This document shows, in pieces, positions 14,516-22,428 of a stretch of 25,426 nucleotides of DNA. Position numbers and translations under genes: made by a program. Source of the stretch: Oscillospiraceae bacterium. Lineage in GTDB: Bacteria; Bacillota; Clostridia; Oscillospirales; Ruminococcaceae. The notes beneath the pieces were generated by a model. That model worked only from the letters and a program-made list of their open reading frames with translations, had not been told where the DNA came from and did no database searches. How positions within the stretch are numbered: the first letter of the stretch is position 1; each line of letters begins with the position of its first letter. The stretch covers positions 1 to 25,426 of the forward strand of contig JAEDGE010000008.1 in NCBI GenBank assembly GCA_016297675.1, given 5' to 3'.

Positions 14516-15025
14516 ATGTATGAAATCGAATCTGTTGTTATGCACATTACAAATGGAATTTGTAAAATAAAAGATATTCAGGAAAAATCTTTTACTCAAA
14601 ATATTAATCAAAAATACTATGTTCTACAACCTGTTTTTGAAACAGGTACAACTTTATTTGTACCAATTGAGAACAATCCAGCTCGAATTCGCACTCTTTT
14701 GACAAAAGAAGAAATTAATGGCATGATGCAAACATTGGCTAATCAACAGGATAAGCCTTGGATTAATGATGATAATCAGAGGTTATCTCACTTCAAAACA
14801 GTTCTTAAAAATGGGAATCAGCAAGAAATTCTTTCTATGCTGCATACTATTTATTTAAAACAAATACAAAAGAAACAATCTGGAAAAAAATTACGTTTTA
14901 CAGACGAACGAGTGAAAAATGCCGCTGAAAAGTTAGTGCAACAAGAATTTTCTTATGTACTACAAATTCCACAGGAAGAAGTTTCAGATTGGATCTGTAG
15001 TCATATCACACAGAATCAATTGTGA
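14516..15025 (+). CDS. CarD/CdnL-family transcription regulator
   Basis: CarD-family proteins bind the RNA polymerase beta subunit through a Tudor-like N-terminal domain and stabilise the open complex through a helical DNA-binding C-terminal domain. In this 169-residue protein, residues 1-55 fit the polymerase-interacting domain: VMHITNGICKIKDI, then YYVLQPVFETGTTLFVPIEN, the usual YYVL...L.VP pattern. Residues 60-165 are predicted helical. I chose the ATG at 14516, because TAGGAGGT ends 5 bases upstream; an earlier in-frame ATG at 14441 would translate through the terminator hairpin. It has its own consensus promoter, with a terminator in the leader. The trpB2 T-box unit follows with its own promoter. 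Confidence 0.9.
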   Translation: MYEIESVVMHITNGICKIKDIQEKSFTQNINQKYYVLQPVFETGTTLFVPIENNPARIRTLLTKEEINGMMQTLANQQDKPWINDDNQRLSHFKTVLKNGNQQEILSMLHTIYLKQIQKKQSGKKLRFTDERVKNAAEKLVQQEFSYVLQIPQEEVSDWICSHITQNQL

Positions 15026-15081
15026 TTTTAAACAATTTTTTCTTAAAATTTTGGAAGAATATACAAAATTGAAAAAGAGGA

Positions 15082-15110
15082 TTGACATATATCTGCTTTT
15101 ATGATAAAAT
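15082..15110 (+). promoter_or_regulatory. Promoter for the T-box/trpB2 unit
   Basis: A perfect TTGACA (15082-15087), 17-base spacer and TAAAAT (15105-15110) with a TG one base upstream (extended -10) give a strong promoter. Transcription should start near 15117. Confidence 0.85.
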
Positions 15111-15116
15111 TAACAA

Positions 15117-15403
15117 TAGAAACCGTAGAAAACGTGTAAGTACTGTTTTTTTAATTTGTTTCAGAGAGCTGCTGTTGGTGGAAAGTGCAGTACAAATGAA
15201 AAACAGGAATGGGCGTTGGAGGGCAATCCGAATTATTTTAGTTTTATAAATATAGTAGGTGCGACGGAGTGGCTTTCGTAATTAAGCTGGAGTGGATGCA
15301 ATTGTCATCAAGCAGGGTGGTACCGCAGAAGCGTATATGATCGTCTTTTGTCCCGGCAACTTTTTTATTTTTGAAAAAGCGGCTGGTGCAAGAGACGATT
15401 TTT
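15117..15403 (+). ncRNA. T-box riboswitch with tryptophan specifier
   Basis: The 412-base gap between carD and trpB2 is filled mainly by a T-box leader, which senses uncharged tRNA by codon-anticodon pairing and by 3'-end binding. The stem I hallmarks AGAGAG (about 15164-15169), GGTGGAAAG and GAA before the specifier are present. The specifier triplet is TGG (Trp) at 15210-15212. The conserved T-box sequence AGGGTGGTACCGCA (15314-15327) contains the TGGT bulge that binds the tRNA end. A terminator follows directly. Uncharged tRNA-Trp should therefore allow read-through into trpB2. The 5' boundary is inferred from the promoter. Confidence 0.94.
15339..15403 (+). terminator. T-box-controlled terminator
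   Basis: The segment gatcgtcttttgtcccggc (15339-15357) pairs, with a few mismatches and G-U pairs, with 15382-15399. The second arm runs into a T-rich tract (15399-15403, then more T). It is the alternative to the antiterminator that contains the T-box sequence. Confidence 0.8.
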
Positions 15404-15437
15404 GTTTGCCGCTTTCATATGAAAGGAGAATATTCTC

Positions 15438-16805
15438 ATGTCAACTGAAATCCCTTACAAAATTTATCTGGAAGAATCAGAAATGCCAAAACAATGGTAC
15501 AATGTACGTGCCGATATGAAGAAAAAACCGGCTCCTCTTTTAAATCCTGCAACCAAACAGCCTGTTACCTCCGAAGAATTGGAAGCTGTCTTCTGCAAAG
15601 AACTGGTAAAACAAGAACTGGATGATACTACACCCTATATTGATATTCCGCAGGAAATCTTAAATTTCTATCGGATGTATCGTCCGTCTCCGCTGGTACG
15701 TGCTTATTGTCTGGAAAAGAAATTGGGAACACCAGCAAAAATTTATTATAAGTTTGAGGGAAACAATACAAGCGGTAGTCACAAGCTGAATTCTGCTATT
15801 GCACAGGCATATTATGCAAAGCAGCAGGGCTTGAAAGGCGTTACAACAGAAACTGGTGCTGGTCAATGGGGTACAGCACTTTCTATGGCTTGTGCTTATT
15901 TGGACTTAGACTGTCAAGTGTATATGGTAAAGGTTTCTTATGAACAGAAACCGTTTCGGCGTGAAGTCATGCGAACATATGGTGCAAATGTAACACCGTC
16001 TCCCTCCACAAAAACTGCAGTTGGTAGAAAAATTTTAGAGGAATTTCCCAATACCAACGGTAGCCTTGGCTGTGCCATTTCTGAAGCGGTGGAAGCAGCT
16101 ACTACGCAGGAAGGTTATCGTTATGTACTCGGCTCTGTTTTATCTCAGGTATTGCTTCATCAATCTGTTATTGGCTTGGAAACAAAAATTGCCATGGATA
16201 AGTACGATATTCATCCGGATATTATCATTGGTTGTGCCGGAGGCGGTTCTAATCTGGGTGGTTTGATTTCTCCGTTTATGGGTGAAAAATTACGTGGTGA
16301 AGCGGATTATCGTTTTATTGCAGTCGAACCGGCATCTTGTCCAAGCTTTACCAGAGGTGTTTATGCCTATGACTTCTGTGATACTGGAAAGGTTTGCCCA
16401 TTACAAAAAATGTATACACTCGGCAGCGGCTTTATGCCAGCTCCAAACCATGCAGGTGGTTTGCGATATCATGGCATGAGTGCAACGCTGTCAGAGCTGT
16501 ATGATCAGGGTCTGATGGAAGCAGTTTCTGTGGAACAAACTTCTGTATTTGCTGCAGCAGAACAATTTGCAAGAGTAGAGGGTATTTTGCCTGCACCAGA
16601 GAGCAGTCATGCCATTAAGGTTGCAATTGATGAAGCCCTTCGTTGCAAAGAAACAGGCGAAGAAAAAACAATCCTGTTTGGTCTGACCGGAACAGGTTAT
16701 TTCGATATGTATGCATATGAGAAGTTCAATGATGGGAAAATGTCTGATTACATTCCGACAGATGAGGAACTGCAAAAATCAATTGAAACTTTACCAAAAG
16801 TTTAA
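15438..16805 (+). CDS. trpB: Tryptophan synthase beta chain, TrpB2 type
   Basis: TrpB joins indole and L-serine to form tryptophan using PLP. This 455-residue protein is longer than canonical TrpB (about 400) and matches TrpB2, with extra N-terminal sequence. Lys116 in SGSHKLNSA is the PLP Schiff-base lysine, Glu138 in TETGAGQWG the catalytic acid, and GCAGGGSNLGG the phosphate-binding loop. No trpA or other trp gene lies nearby, which is typical of TrpB2; these enzymes act without TrpA and may salvage free indole. GAAAGGAG precedes the ATG at 15438. The Trp T-box directly upstream is good evidence that the enzyme serves tryptophan supply rather than another reaction such as serine deamination. 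The gene ends at its own terminator. Confidence 0.95.
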   Translation: MSTEIPYKIYLEESEMPKQWYNVRADMKKKPAPLLNPATKQPVTSEELEAVFCKELVKQELDDTTPYIDIPQEILNFYRMYRPSPLVRAYCLEKKLGTPAKIYYKFEGNNTSGSHKLNSAIAQAYYAKQQGLKGVTTETGAGQWGTALSMACAYLDLDCQVYMVKVSYEQKPFRREVMRTYGANVTPSPSTKTAVGRKILEEFPNTNGSLGCAISEAVEAATTQEGYRYVLGSVLSQVLLHQSVIGLETKIAMDKYDIHPDIIIGCAGGGSNLGGLISPFMGEKLRGEADYRFIAVEPASCPSFTRGVYAYDFCDTGKVCPLQKMYTLGSGFMPAPNHAGGLRYHGMSATLSELYDQGLMEAVSVEQTSVFAAAEQFARVEGILPAPESSHAIKVAIDEALRCKETGEEKTILFGLTGTGYFDMYAYEKFNDGKMSDYIPTDEELQKSIETLPKV

Positions 16806-16845
16806 TATGGATTTCTCCGCCATATGATATAGTTTTTATATAATT

Positions 16846-16887
16846 TCAGCGTGTCTTATGAATTTTCAAAAGACACGCTGACTTTTA
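16846..16887 (+). terminator. Terminator after trpB2
   Basis: The 12-bp stem tcagcgtgtctt (16846-16857) with 16870-16881 is a perfect inverted repeat with a 12-base loop and a T-rich tail on the plus strand. On the minus strand the tail is A/T mixed, so service to the convergent EF-G-like gene is less certain. Confidence 0.85.
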
Positions 16888-16905
16888 TATATTTAATATA
16901 GATGC

Positions 16906-18975
16906 TTATGCATTGTCTGATTCTGATACAATTACTTCCGTTACCAGATTAGACGGTAATGGTTCATAACGAAGTGGCTTTAAGGTAAACCAACCACTTC
17001 CCTGTGTCATTTGCCGCAGAAGCAGTGCAAAATCATTCATTTCTCGCATTGGCACTTCTGCCATGATATCCGTCATTCCCTCTTTTTTCGATGGCTGCAT
17101 ACCTAATACACGACCGCGACGCTTGTTCAACTCACCCATCATATCACCGGTGTTCTCATCTGGTACAGCTACTTCTAATGTGCCAATTGGTTCTAACAAA
17201 ATTGGTTCTGCTTGTCGCATTCCTTCTTTATAAGCAAGAGATGCAGCTGTTTTAAAAGACATTTCAGAAGAATCTACCGGATGATAAGAACCATCCACCA
17301 GTATGGCCTTTAGTCCAACCACAGGGAAACCAGCCAGTATTCCCTTTTTCACTGAATCTTGCAATCCTTTTTCAACTGCTGGGAAGAAATTCTTAGGAAC
17401 AGCTCCACCAAATACTCGTTCTTCAAAAATCAAATCATCAGATACACATGGTTCAAATTCAATCCAAACATCTCCATACTGACCATGACCGCCGGACTGT
17501 TTTTTATAGCGCCCCTGCACCTTTACCTTTTTGCGAATGGTTTCTCGATATGCAATTTTTGGTACTGTCAATGTAACGGATACACCAAAGTCAGCCTGTA
17601 ACCGTGATACAACAGCAGTAAGATGCTGTTCTCCTAAGCCACTCAGAATGGCTTCTTTTGTAGTCGGATCCTGTTCATAGGAAAGTGTCATATCTTCTTC
17701 CAAAATCTTTTGCATTGCATTCGCAACCTTCGCCTCGTCGCCTCTTGCTGCTGGCTGCACTGCCATTCGATAACAAGGCATCGGATAAGCAGGTGCTTCC
17801 ATCTTTACCACTTGTGCTGCATCGCAGAGCGTATCATTGGTATGAGCACGCAACTTTGCAACCGCAACAATATCGCCACTGACAGCTTCTGTTTTTTCCA
17901 TCTGTTTTTTTCCGCAAAGTTCTATCAGTTTTCCAATTTTTTCTATTGTGCCGTCTGTTGCATTGACCAACTCCATACCATTCTTTACTGTACCTGCAAG
18001 CACTTTCAGAAAAGATAGTTTACCGACAAACGGATCAACCGTCGTTTTGAAAATAACAGCAGCTGTTGGTGCATCCGGCTTGCAGTCAATTTCAACTAAT
18101 TCACCGCTTGTATCCATTGCCATTTGCTGCTCGGGTGCAGTTGGAACTAACAATTCCAACTCTTTTAATAACATATCAATACCAGCCATCGTAGTGGAAG
18201 ACACACAGGTTACCGGTGTAATAATTCCCTTCTGAATGCCCATATGAATGCCGTCAATTCGCTCTTTTTGTGTAAATGGTTCTCCAGAGAAGAACTTCTC
18301 AAATAACGCTTCATCCGTTTCTGCAACAGCTTCTGAAAACGCCTCTATTAAGCCGTCAATTCGATACCCCATCTTTTCTGAAACAGCAGCTGTTGGCATT
18401 TCTGTTTCCACTGCTTTTCCATTTTCATCATAGCGATATGCCTTCATTTCAATCAAATTGACATAAGATACGATCTTTCGGTCTGCAATTACAGGTACGA
18501 CAACCGGACAAACAGTTGGCCCAAATTCCGATTTTAAATCAGTCAAAACATTGTAAAAATTAGAATTTTCATCATCTAATTTTGTAACCACAAACATTCG
18601 TGGTTTCCCTAACGCAACTGCACAATCAAATGCTTTATGGGTGCCAACTCGCACACCAGATTTACCAGAAACAGTAATTAACGTACAATCACTGCCATAA
18701 ATACCTTCTGTCATTTCACCGGCAAAATCAAACATACCAGGAGTATCCAACACATTGATTTTCAGAGCATCTTTTTGTATAGATGCCAACGTCGTATATA
18801 CGGAAGATTTCCGCTTAATTTCTTCTGCGGTGTAGTCAGAAACGGTATTACCTTCTGCAATTTTTCCGACTCTGTCTGTTGCACCGCTTTGATAAAGCAA
18901 TGCTTCAAATAAGGTAGTCTTTCCAGAACCGGCATGACCGGCAAGTGCTATGTTTTTTATTGTTTGTGTTTGCAT
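16906..18975 (-). CDS. EF-G-like translational GTPase (FusA2-type paralogue)
   Basis: This 689-residue protein has the EF-G domain order: GTPase, domain II, then domains III-V. The P-loop GHAGSGKT (residues 13-20) and the G3 motif DTPG (77-80) are intact. The G4 motif is TKLD (131-134) instead of the NKxD usual in EF-G; SRP GTPases use TKxD, so guanine specificity can remain. Domain IV includes HGQYGDVWIEFEP and GFPVVGLKAILVDGSYHPVDSSEMSF. It resembles the EF-G-like paralogues of Clostridia and Thermotoga, whose role is unclear, rather than the main FusA encoded next to rpsL/rpsG. I chose the ATG at 18975, as GGAGAG lies just upstream. The gene is convergent with trpB2. Confidence 0.9.
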   Translation of the reverse strand: MQTQTIKNIALAGHAGSGKTTLFEALLYQSGATDRVGKIAEGNTVSDYTAEEIKRKSSVYTTLASIQKDALKINVLDTPGMFDFAGEMTEGIYGSDCTLITVSGKSGVRVGTHKAFDCAVALGKPRMFVVTKLDDENSNFYNVLTDLKSEFGPTVCPVVVPVIADRKIVSYVNLIEMKAYRYDENGKAVETEMPTAAVSEKMGYRIDGLIEAFSEAVAETDEALFEKFFSGEPFTQKERIDGIHMGIQKGIITPVTCVSSTTMAGIDMLLKELELLVPTAPEQQMAMDTSGELVEIDCKPDAPTAAVIFKTTVDPFVGKLSFLKVLAGTVKNGMELVNATDGTIEKIGKLIELCGKKQMEKTEAVSGDIVAVAKLRAHTNDTLCDAAQVVKMEAPAYPMPCYRMAVQPAARGDEAKVANAMQKILEEDMTLSYEQDPTTKEAILSGLGEQHLTAVVSRLQADFGVSVTLTVPKIAYRETIRKKVKVQGRYKKQSGGHGQYGDVWIEFEPCVSDDLIFEERVFGGAVPKNFFPAVEKGLQDSVKKGILAGFPVVGLKAILVDGSYHPVDSSEMSFKTAASLAYKEGMRQAEPILLEPIGTLEVAVPDENTGDMMGELNKRRGRVLGMQPSKKEGMTDIMAEVPMREMNDFALLLRQMTQGSGWFTLKPLRYEPLPSNLVTEVIVSESDNA

Positions 18976-18991
18976 CTTTCTTCTCTCCAGT

Positions 18992-19020
18992 CTTATAAAA
19001 ATGGTATAGCAGGCAAGCAA
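18992..19020 (-). promoter_or_regulatory. Probable promoter for the EF-G-like gene
   Basis: On the minus strand, TTGCTT (19020-19015), a 17-base spacer and TATAAG (18997-18992) lie just ahead of the ribosome binding site. The leader would be under 20 bases. Match is moderate. Confidence 0.45.
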
Positions 19021-19112
19021 TTTGCAACTTGCACAATTTATATGAACTGCCTGATTCTAATTATATAACATTTCACAACAAAATGCAACCCTTTTTTGAA
19101 AAAAAGAAAGAG

Positions 19113-19150
19113 AAAAAGAAAAAAATGCAGCGGACAACCCATCCGCTGCA
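19113..19150 (-). terminator. Terminator after the M18 aminopeptidase
   Basis: On the minus strand, the stem TGCAGCGGA (19150-19142) pairs perfectly with 19134-19126 across a seven-base loop and is followed by seven T, one C and five T. This is a textbook Rho-independent terminator 14 bases past the stop codon. Confidence 0.92.
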
Positions 19151-19163
19151 AAGATGCATTATT

Positions 19164-20570
19164 TTAAGAAGCCATAAACACGAAAAATGCACGATACGTC
19201 ATATACACGTCGATTTTTGAAACGACTTCAAATGGAGCATGCATACATAAAACCGGAACACCCACATCAATCGTATCTACATCCAGATTGGCAATATAAG
19301 CAGCAACCGTACCGCCACCACCGCCATCTACTTTACCAAGTTCCCCTGTTTGCCAAACTACATTTTCTGCATTAAAAAGCTGCCGAACAGTTCCAACGAA
19401 TTCTGCAGAAGCATCTGATGTGCCAGATTTTCCTCTTGCACCAGTAAATTTAGTCACACAAACACCGTGATTGAGATATGCACAGTTGTTTCGTTCCATA
19501 ACATCCGGAAATGTTGGATCAAATGCAGCATTCACATCCGCAGACAGGCATTGAGAAGCGTGAAGTACGTGTCTGCCCTTTGCACCAAAGCAATCAGCCA
19601 GATCTTCTATAAAATATTTTAAATAAGAAGAACACAACCCAGTATTGCCATCACTGCCTGTTTCCTCTTTATCCGTCAAAATGACTACAGCAGTGTGTGT
19701 TGGGATATTAGAATCCAGCAACGCACGCAATGCGGGATACGCACAAACACGATCGTCGTGTCCATATCCACCAATCATACTGCGATCAAAACCAACTTCT
19801 TTGACAGAAAAAGCAGGAACTGCTTCCAACTCTGCTGAAACGAAATCAGATTCTGTAATTCCATATTTTTCATACAGGATATGCAATAAATTCAGCTTAA
19901 CAGATTCGCTTTCTTCATCTTTTTTAAACGGCATAGAACCAACTAACAAATTCAATTCTTCTCCACGAATAATACTGCCAGAAGCTCGCTTCATCTGTTC
20001 TTGTGCCAAATGCGGCAGCAAATCAGTAACGCAGAAAACAGGATCTCCCTCTGCTTCCCCAATATTTACAGTTACTTTTGTACCGTCTGCTTTTATGATA
20101 ACACCATGCAGAGAGAGCGGAATGGCTGTCCACTGATATTTTTTAATGCCACCGTAATAGTGTGTTTTAAACAGTGCCAATTCGCTGTCTTCATACAACG
20201 GATTTTGTTTCAAATCCAATCGAGGAGAATCAATGTGTGCAGCACAAAGACGCACACCTTCTGTAATAGAGGCTGTCCCAATCACAGCAGCAATCATTGC
20301 TTTTCCACGGTTATTCTGATAAATTTTATCGCCGGTTTTCAATGGCATACCGGGAACAAACGGGACAAAACCATGTTCCTGTAAAAGAGATTCTACTTTT
20401 GTGCAGACTTCCCGTTCCGTTTTTGCATGATTTAAAAAAGACATATAGTCCTTGGAAAAACTCTCGCAGGCAAGCAGTTCCTCTTCTGTCATTTGAAGTG
20501 CACCATGCTTTTTCTTTGCAAACAGAGCTTCTTTCCACTGTTTGCTCTCTGATTTTTTCTCTTCTGGCAT
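19164..20570 (-). CDS. M18-family zinc aminopeptidase
   Basis: M18 enzymes (aspartyl aminopeptidase/aminopeptidase I) remove N-terminal residues from peptides using two zinc ions in large cytoplasmic tetrahedral complexes. The 468-residue protein shows His112 and Asp114 in CAAHIDSPRLD, the metal-bridging Asp in GYGHDDRVCAYPAL (271-273 region), the Glu302-Glu303 pair in TDKEETGSDG, SADVNAAFDPTFPD, and a C-terminal His in CMHAPFEV. These are the expected ligands and catalytic residues. Substrate preference cannot be told from sequence. The ATG at 20570 has GGAGGT 7 bases upstream; the seven-codon extension beyond it overlaps that site. It has its own consensus promoter and terminator, so it is probably a single-gene unit. 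Confidence 0.94.
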   Translation of the reverse strand: MPEEKKSESKQWKEALFAKKKHGALQMTEEELLACESFSKDYMSFLNHAKTEREVCTKVESLLQEHGFVPFVPGMPLKTGDKIYQNNRGKAMIAAVIGTASITEGVRLCAAHIDSPRLDLKQNPLYEDSELALFKTHYYGGIKKYQWTAIPLSLHGVIIKADGTKVTVNIGEAEGDPVFCVTDLLPHLAQEQMKRASGSIIRGEELNLLVGSMPFKKDEESESVKLNLLHILYEKYGITESDFVSAELEAVPAFSVKEVGFDRSMIGGYGHDDRVCAYPALRALLDSNIPTHTAVVILTDKEETGSDGNTGLCSSYLKYFIEDLADCFGAKGRHVLHASQCLSADVNAAFDPTFPDVMERNNCAYLNHGVCVTKFTGARGKSGTSDASAEFVGTVRQLFNAENVVWQTGELGKVDGGGGGTVAAYIANLDVDTIDVGVPVLCMHAPFEVVSKIDVYMTYRAFFVFMAS

Positions 20571-20590
20571 TTGATATACCTCCCATACCA

Positions 20591-20619
20591 ATAATATAAT
20601 TAAATCGATTTATTGTCAA
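20591..20619 (-). promoter_or_regulatory. Promoter for the M18 aminopeptidase
   Basis: On the minus strand, a perfect TTGACA (20619-20614), 17-base spacer and TATTAT (20596-20591) precede the ribosome binding site closely, giving a very short leader. Confidence 0.85.
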
Positions 20620-20716
20620 TACAGCAATTTATTTTTCAACTGCTGTACTGTTTTTATTATATCACAATTCCTGAAAAAAAGCAACGCCAAAATAAAAATA
20701 AACACAATTTGAAATA

Positions 20717-20756
20717 ACATAATGGCTATAACATAATTTTGCTATAATCATTATGT
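20717..20756. repeat. AT-rich inverted repeat downstream of coaE
   Basis: Arms acataatggctata (20717-20730) and 20743-20756 are inverted repeats matching at 12 of 14 positions, with a 12-base loop that contains another ACATAAT. It begins 15 bases past the coaE stop. It could be a weak terminator for the coaE operon, although no clear T-run follows on the minus strand, or a binding site. Confidence 0.4.
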
Positions 20757-20770
20757 ATTAATCAATTTAT

Positions 20771-21412
20771 TTAAACAAGTTCTATTTCATACTGATCTGC
20801 ATAGTATTTTTTTACCTTTTCAACTACTTCTTTTGAAACAGTTTCTAAATTTATCAAATCTTTATTGTTTTTAATGATAAAGTCAGAATGTTCCAGAAAA
20901 AAATGATCCGGCATTTGCACATGCATTCTTGCAAGTGCAGCTGATTCCGTCATATGGTCTCGCTGCATAATGCGTTTTTTTCGGATTTCTTCTTTTGCCA
21001 TAACAGAAATGATCAACTCACAAAAATCATCTGCTCTGCTTTCAAATAATGTAGGGGCATCTAATAAAATCAACTTATATCCCATTCTGGCATTATAGTG
21101 AATTTGGCGTAAAATTTCTCCCATAATATATGGATACATAATGGAATTCATTAACTCCAAACTTTTTTCATTACAGAATGCCTGCTGTGCCAATTCTGCA
21201 CGATTTAATTCTCCATTTGGCAATAAAATATTATGAAAGCATTCAGTTAATTCTGTCAAGCAACGACTTCCTTTGTGTACAACAGAACGTGCAATCTGAT
21301 CAGCGTCAATGATACAAAAACCATTGGCTGCGAAAATTTTAGAAACTGTACTTTTTCCTGCACCAGTTTGCCCAGTTAGTCCAATAACCATTACGCCATT
21401 CAGGCTGTTCAT
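20771..21412 (-). CDS. coaE: Dephospho-CoA kinase
   Basis: CoaE phosphorylates the 3'-hydroxyl of dephospho-CoA with ATP, the last step of coenzyme A synthesis. The 213-residue protein is of normal length and opens with a P-loop, GLTGQTGAGKST (residues 11-22). The family sequence DADQIARSVVHKG follows, then LLDAPTLFES in the substrate region and RIMQRDHMTESAALARM as the lid with its arginines. The ATG at 21412 overlaps the stop of the upstream gene (ATGA), so translation is coupled. It is the last gene of the DUF951-prfA-tsaC-coaE operon. CoaE is often near polA and mutM in other Firmicutes; that context is absent here. Confidence 0.94.
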   Translation of the reverse strand: MNSLNGVMVIGLTGQTGAGKSTVSKIFAANGFCIIDADQIARSVVHKGSRCLTELTECFHNILLPNGELNRAELAQQAFCNEKSLELMNSIMYPYIMGEILRQIHYNARMGYKLILLDAPTLFESRADDFCELIISVMAKEEIRKKRIMQRDHMTESAALARMHVQMPDHFFLEHSDFIIKNNKDLINLETVSKEVVEKVKKYYADQYEIELV

Positions 21413-22422
21413 AATTGTATCACCTCAAATCCTGCTGCTCTAATGAGCCGATTATAAACCGCCAGTCCAATACCATTGCGTTCTGGTGCTCGTACATAGA
21501 CTGTTACAGCACCTTCTTCATCACAACGACGCAAACAGTCAAACAATTGCTTTGCTTGTTCTGCACTATTTTTGCCATAAGTAAAATATGGCATGGGCAG
21601 TCCTGCTTCTTCCCCGTCAAACACCAATGCATAAGAATGCGGCGTGACATGTTGGGAAATATAGCTGCAATACGCTGCATAACTTCCCTCTACCAAAATT
21701 ACATTTGCTTTCGGAGAGTAATGTTGATACTTCATACCGGGAGAACGCACCATTTGACCAGCTTGTATTTCATGTAAAATAGCACTATCTAAAATAACAG
21801 TTTTTGCAACTTGTTCTAAATCCTCTTTTGTAATATATCCTGGTCGTAAAATCCGAATAGAAGTTGCAGATTCAAAACAAATAACAGTAGATTCCACTCC
21901 TACTTGACAAGCACCACCATCTATGATTGCTGTAATTCGTCCGTTCAAATCGTGTAACATGTGAGCTGCTGTAGTCGGACTGGGATAACCAGATCGATTA
22001 CCAGAAGGGGCAGCAATCGCCGTTCCAGATAGTGTAATTAACCGTCTTGCAATGGGATGTGAGGGCATCCGAATACCCACTGTGTCCAATCCACCGGACG
22101 TAATAGCTGGGATACAAGCCTTCTTTGGCAAAATCATAGTCAATGGTCCGGGCCAGAAGCGTTCTGCTAAACGATAGGCAAGATCTGGAACGAATTCCAC
22201 CAATAACGGAAGCTGTTCCATTTCAGAAATATGCACAATCAGCGGATTATCAGCCGGTCTGCCCTTTGCAACAAACACTTTTTTTACTGCTTCTGGATTG
22301 CAGGCATCCGCAGCCAAACCGTACACCGTTTCTGTCGGCATACCAACCACCTCACCTTTTTGAATCCATGCAGCTGCCTGCTCCAAATCTGCCTCCGTAT
22401 CCGATAATAGTACTGTTTTCAT
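21409..22422 (-). CDS. tsaC: L-threonylcarbamoyladenylate synthase (Sua5 type)
   Basis: This enzyme makes threonylcarbamoyl-AMP from threonine, bicarbonate and ATP, the first step of the t6A37 modification of ANN-decoding tRNAs. The 337-residue protein has the YrdC domain at about 8-205, with GMPTETVYGLAADA, the nucleotide-binding KGRPADNPLIVHI, and SPSG-like APSGNRSG. The linker SPGMKYQHYSPKA leads into a C-terminal Sua5 domain (about 235-335), so this is the two-domain Sua5 form rather than short TsaC. tRNA-Asn, the substrate of the nearby GatB-AspRS system, is one of the tRNAs that carries t6A. It starts 6 bases after prfA and overlaps coaE by four bases. Confidence 0.94.
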   Translation of the reverse strand: MKTVLLSDTEADLEQAAAWIQKGEVVGMPTETVYGLAADACNPEAVKKVFVAKGRPADNPLIVHISEMEQLPLLVEFVPDLAYRLAERFWPGPLTMILPKKACIPAITSGGLDTVGIRMPSHPIARRLITLSGTAIAAPSGNRSGYPSPTTAAHMLHDLNGRITAIIDGGACQVGVESTVICFESATSIRILRPGYITKEDLEQVAKTVILDSAILHEIQAGQMVRSPGMKYQHYSPKANVILVEGSYAAYCSYISQHVTPHSYALVFDGEEAGLPMPYFTYGKNSAEQAKQLFDCLRRCDEEGAVTVYVRAPERNGIGLAVYNRLIRAAGFEVIQL

Positions 22423-22428
22423 ATTTCC

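Noticed and set aside
15026..15060. Terminator after carD
   Set aside because: The only stem is a 7-8 bp A/T-only pairing (ATTTTAA with TTAAAAT) with low stability; it may be weak at best.
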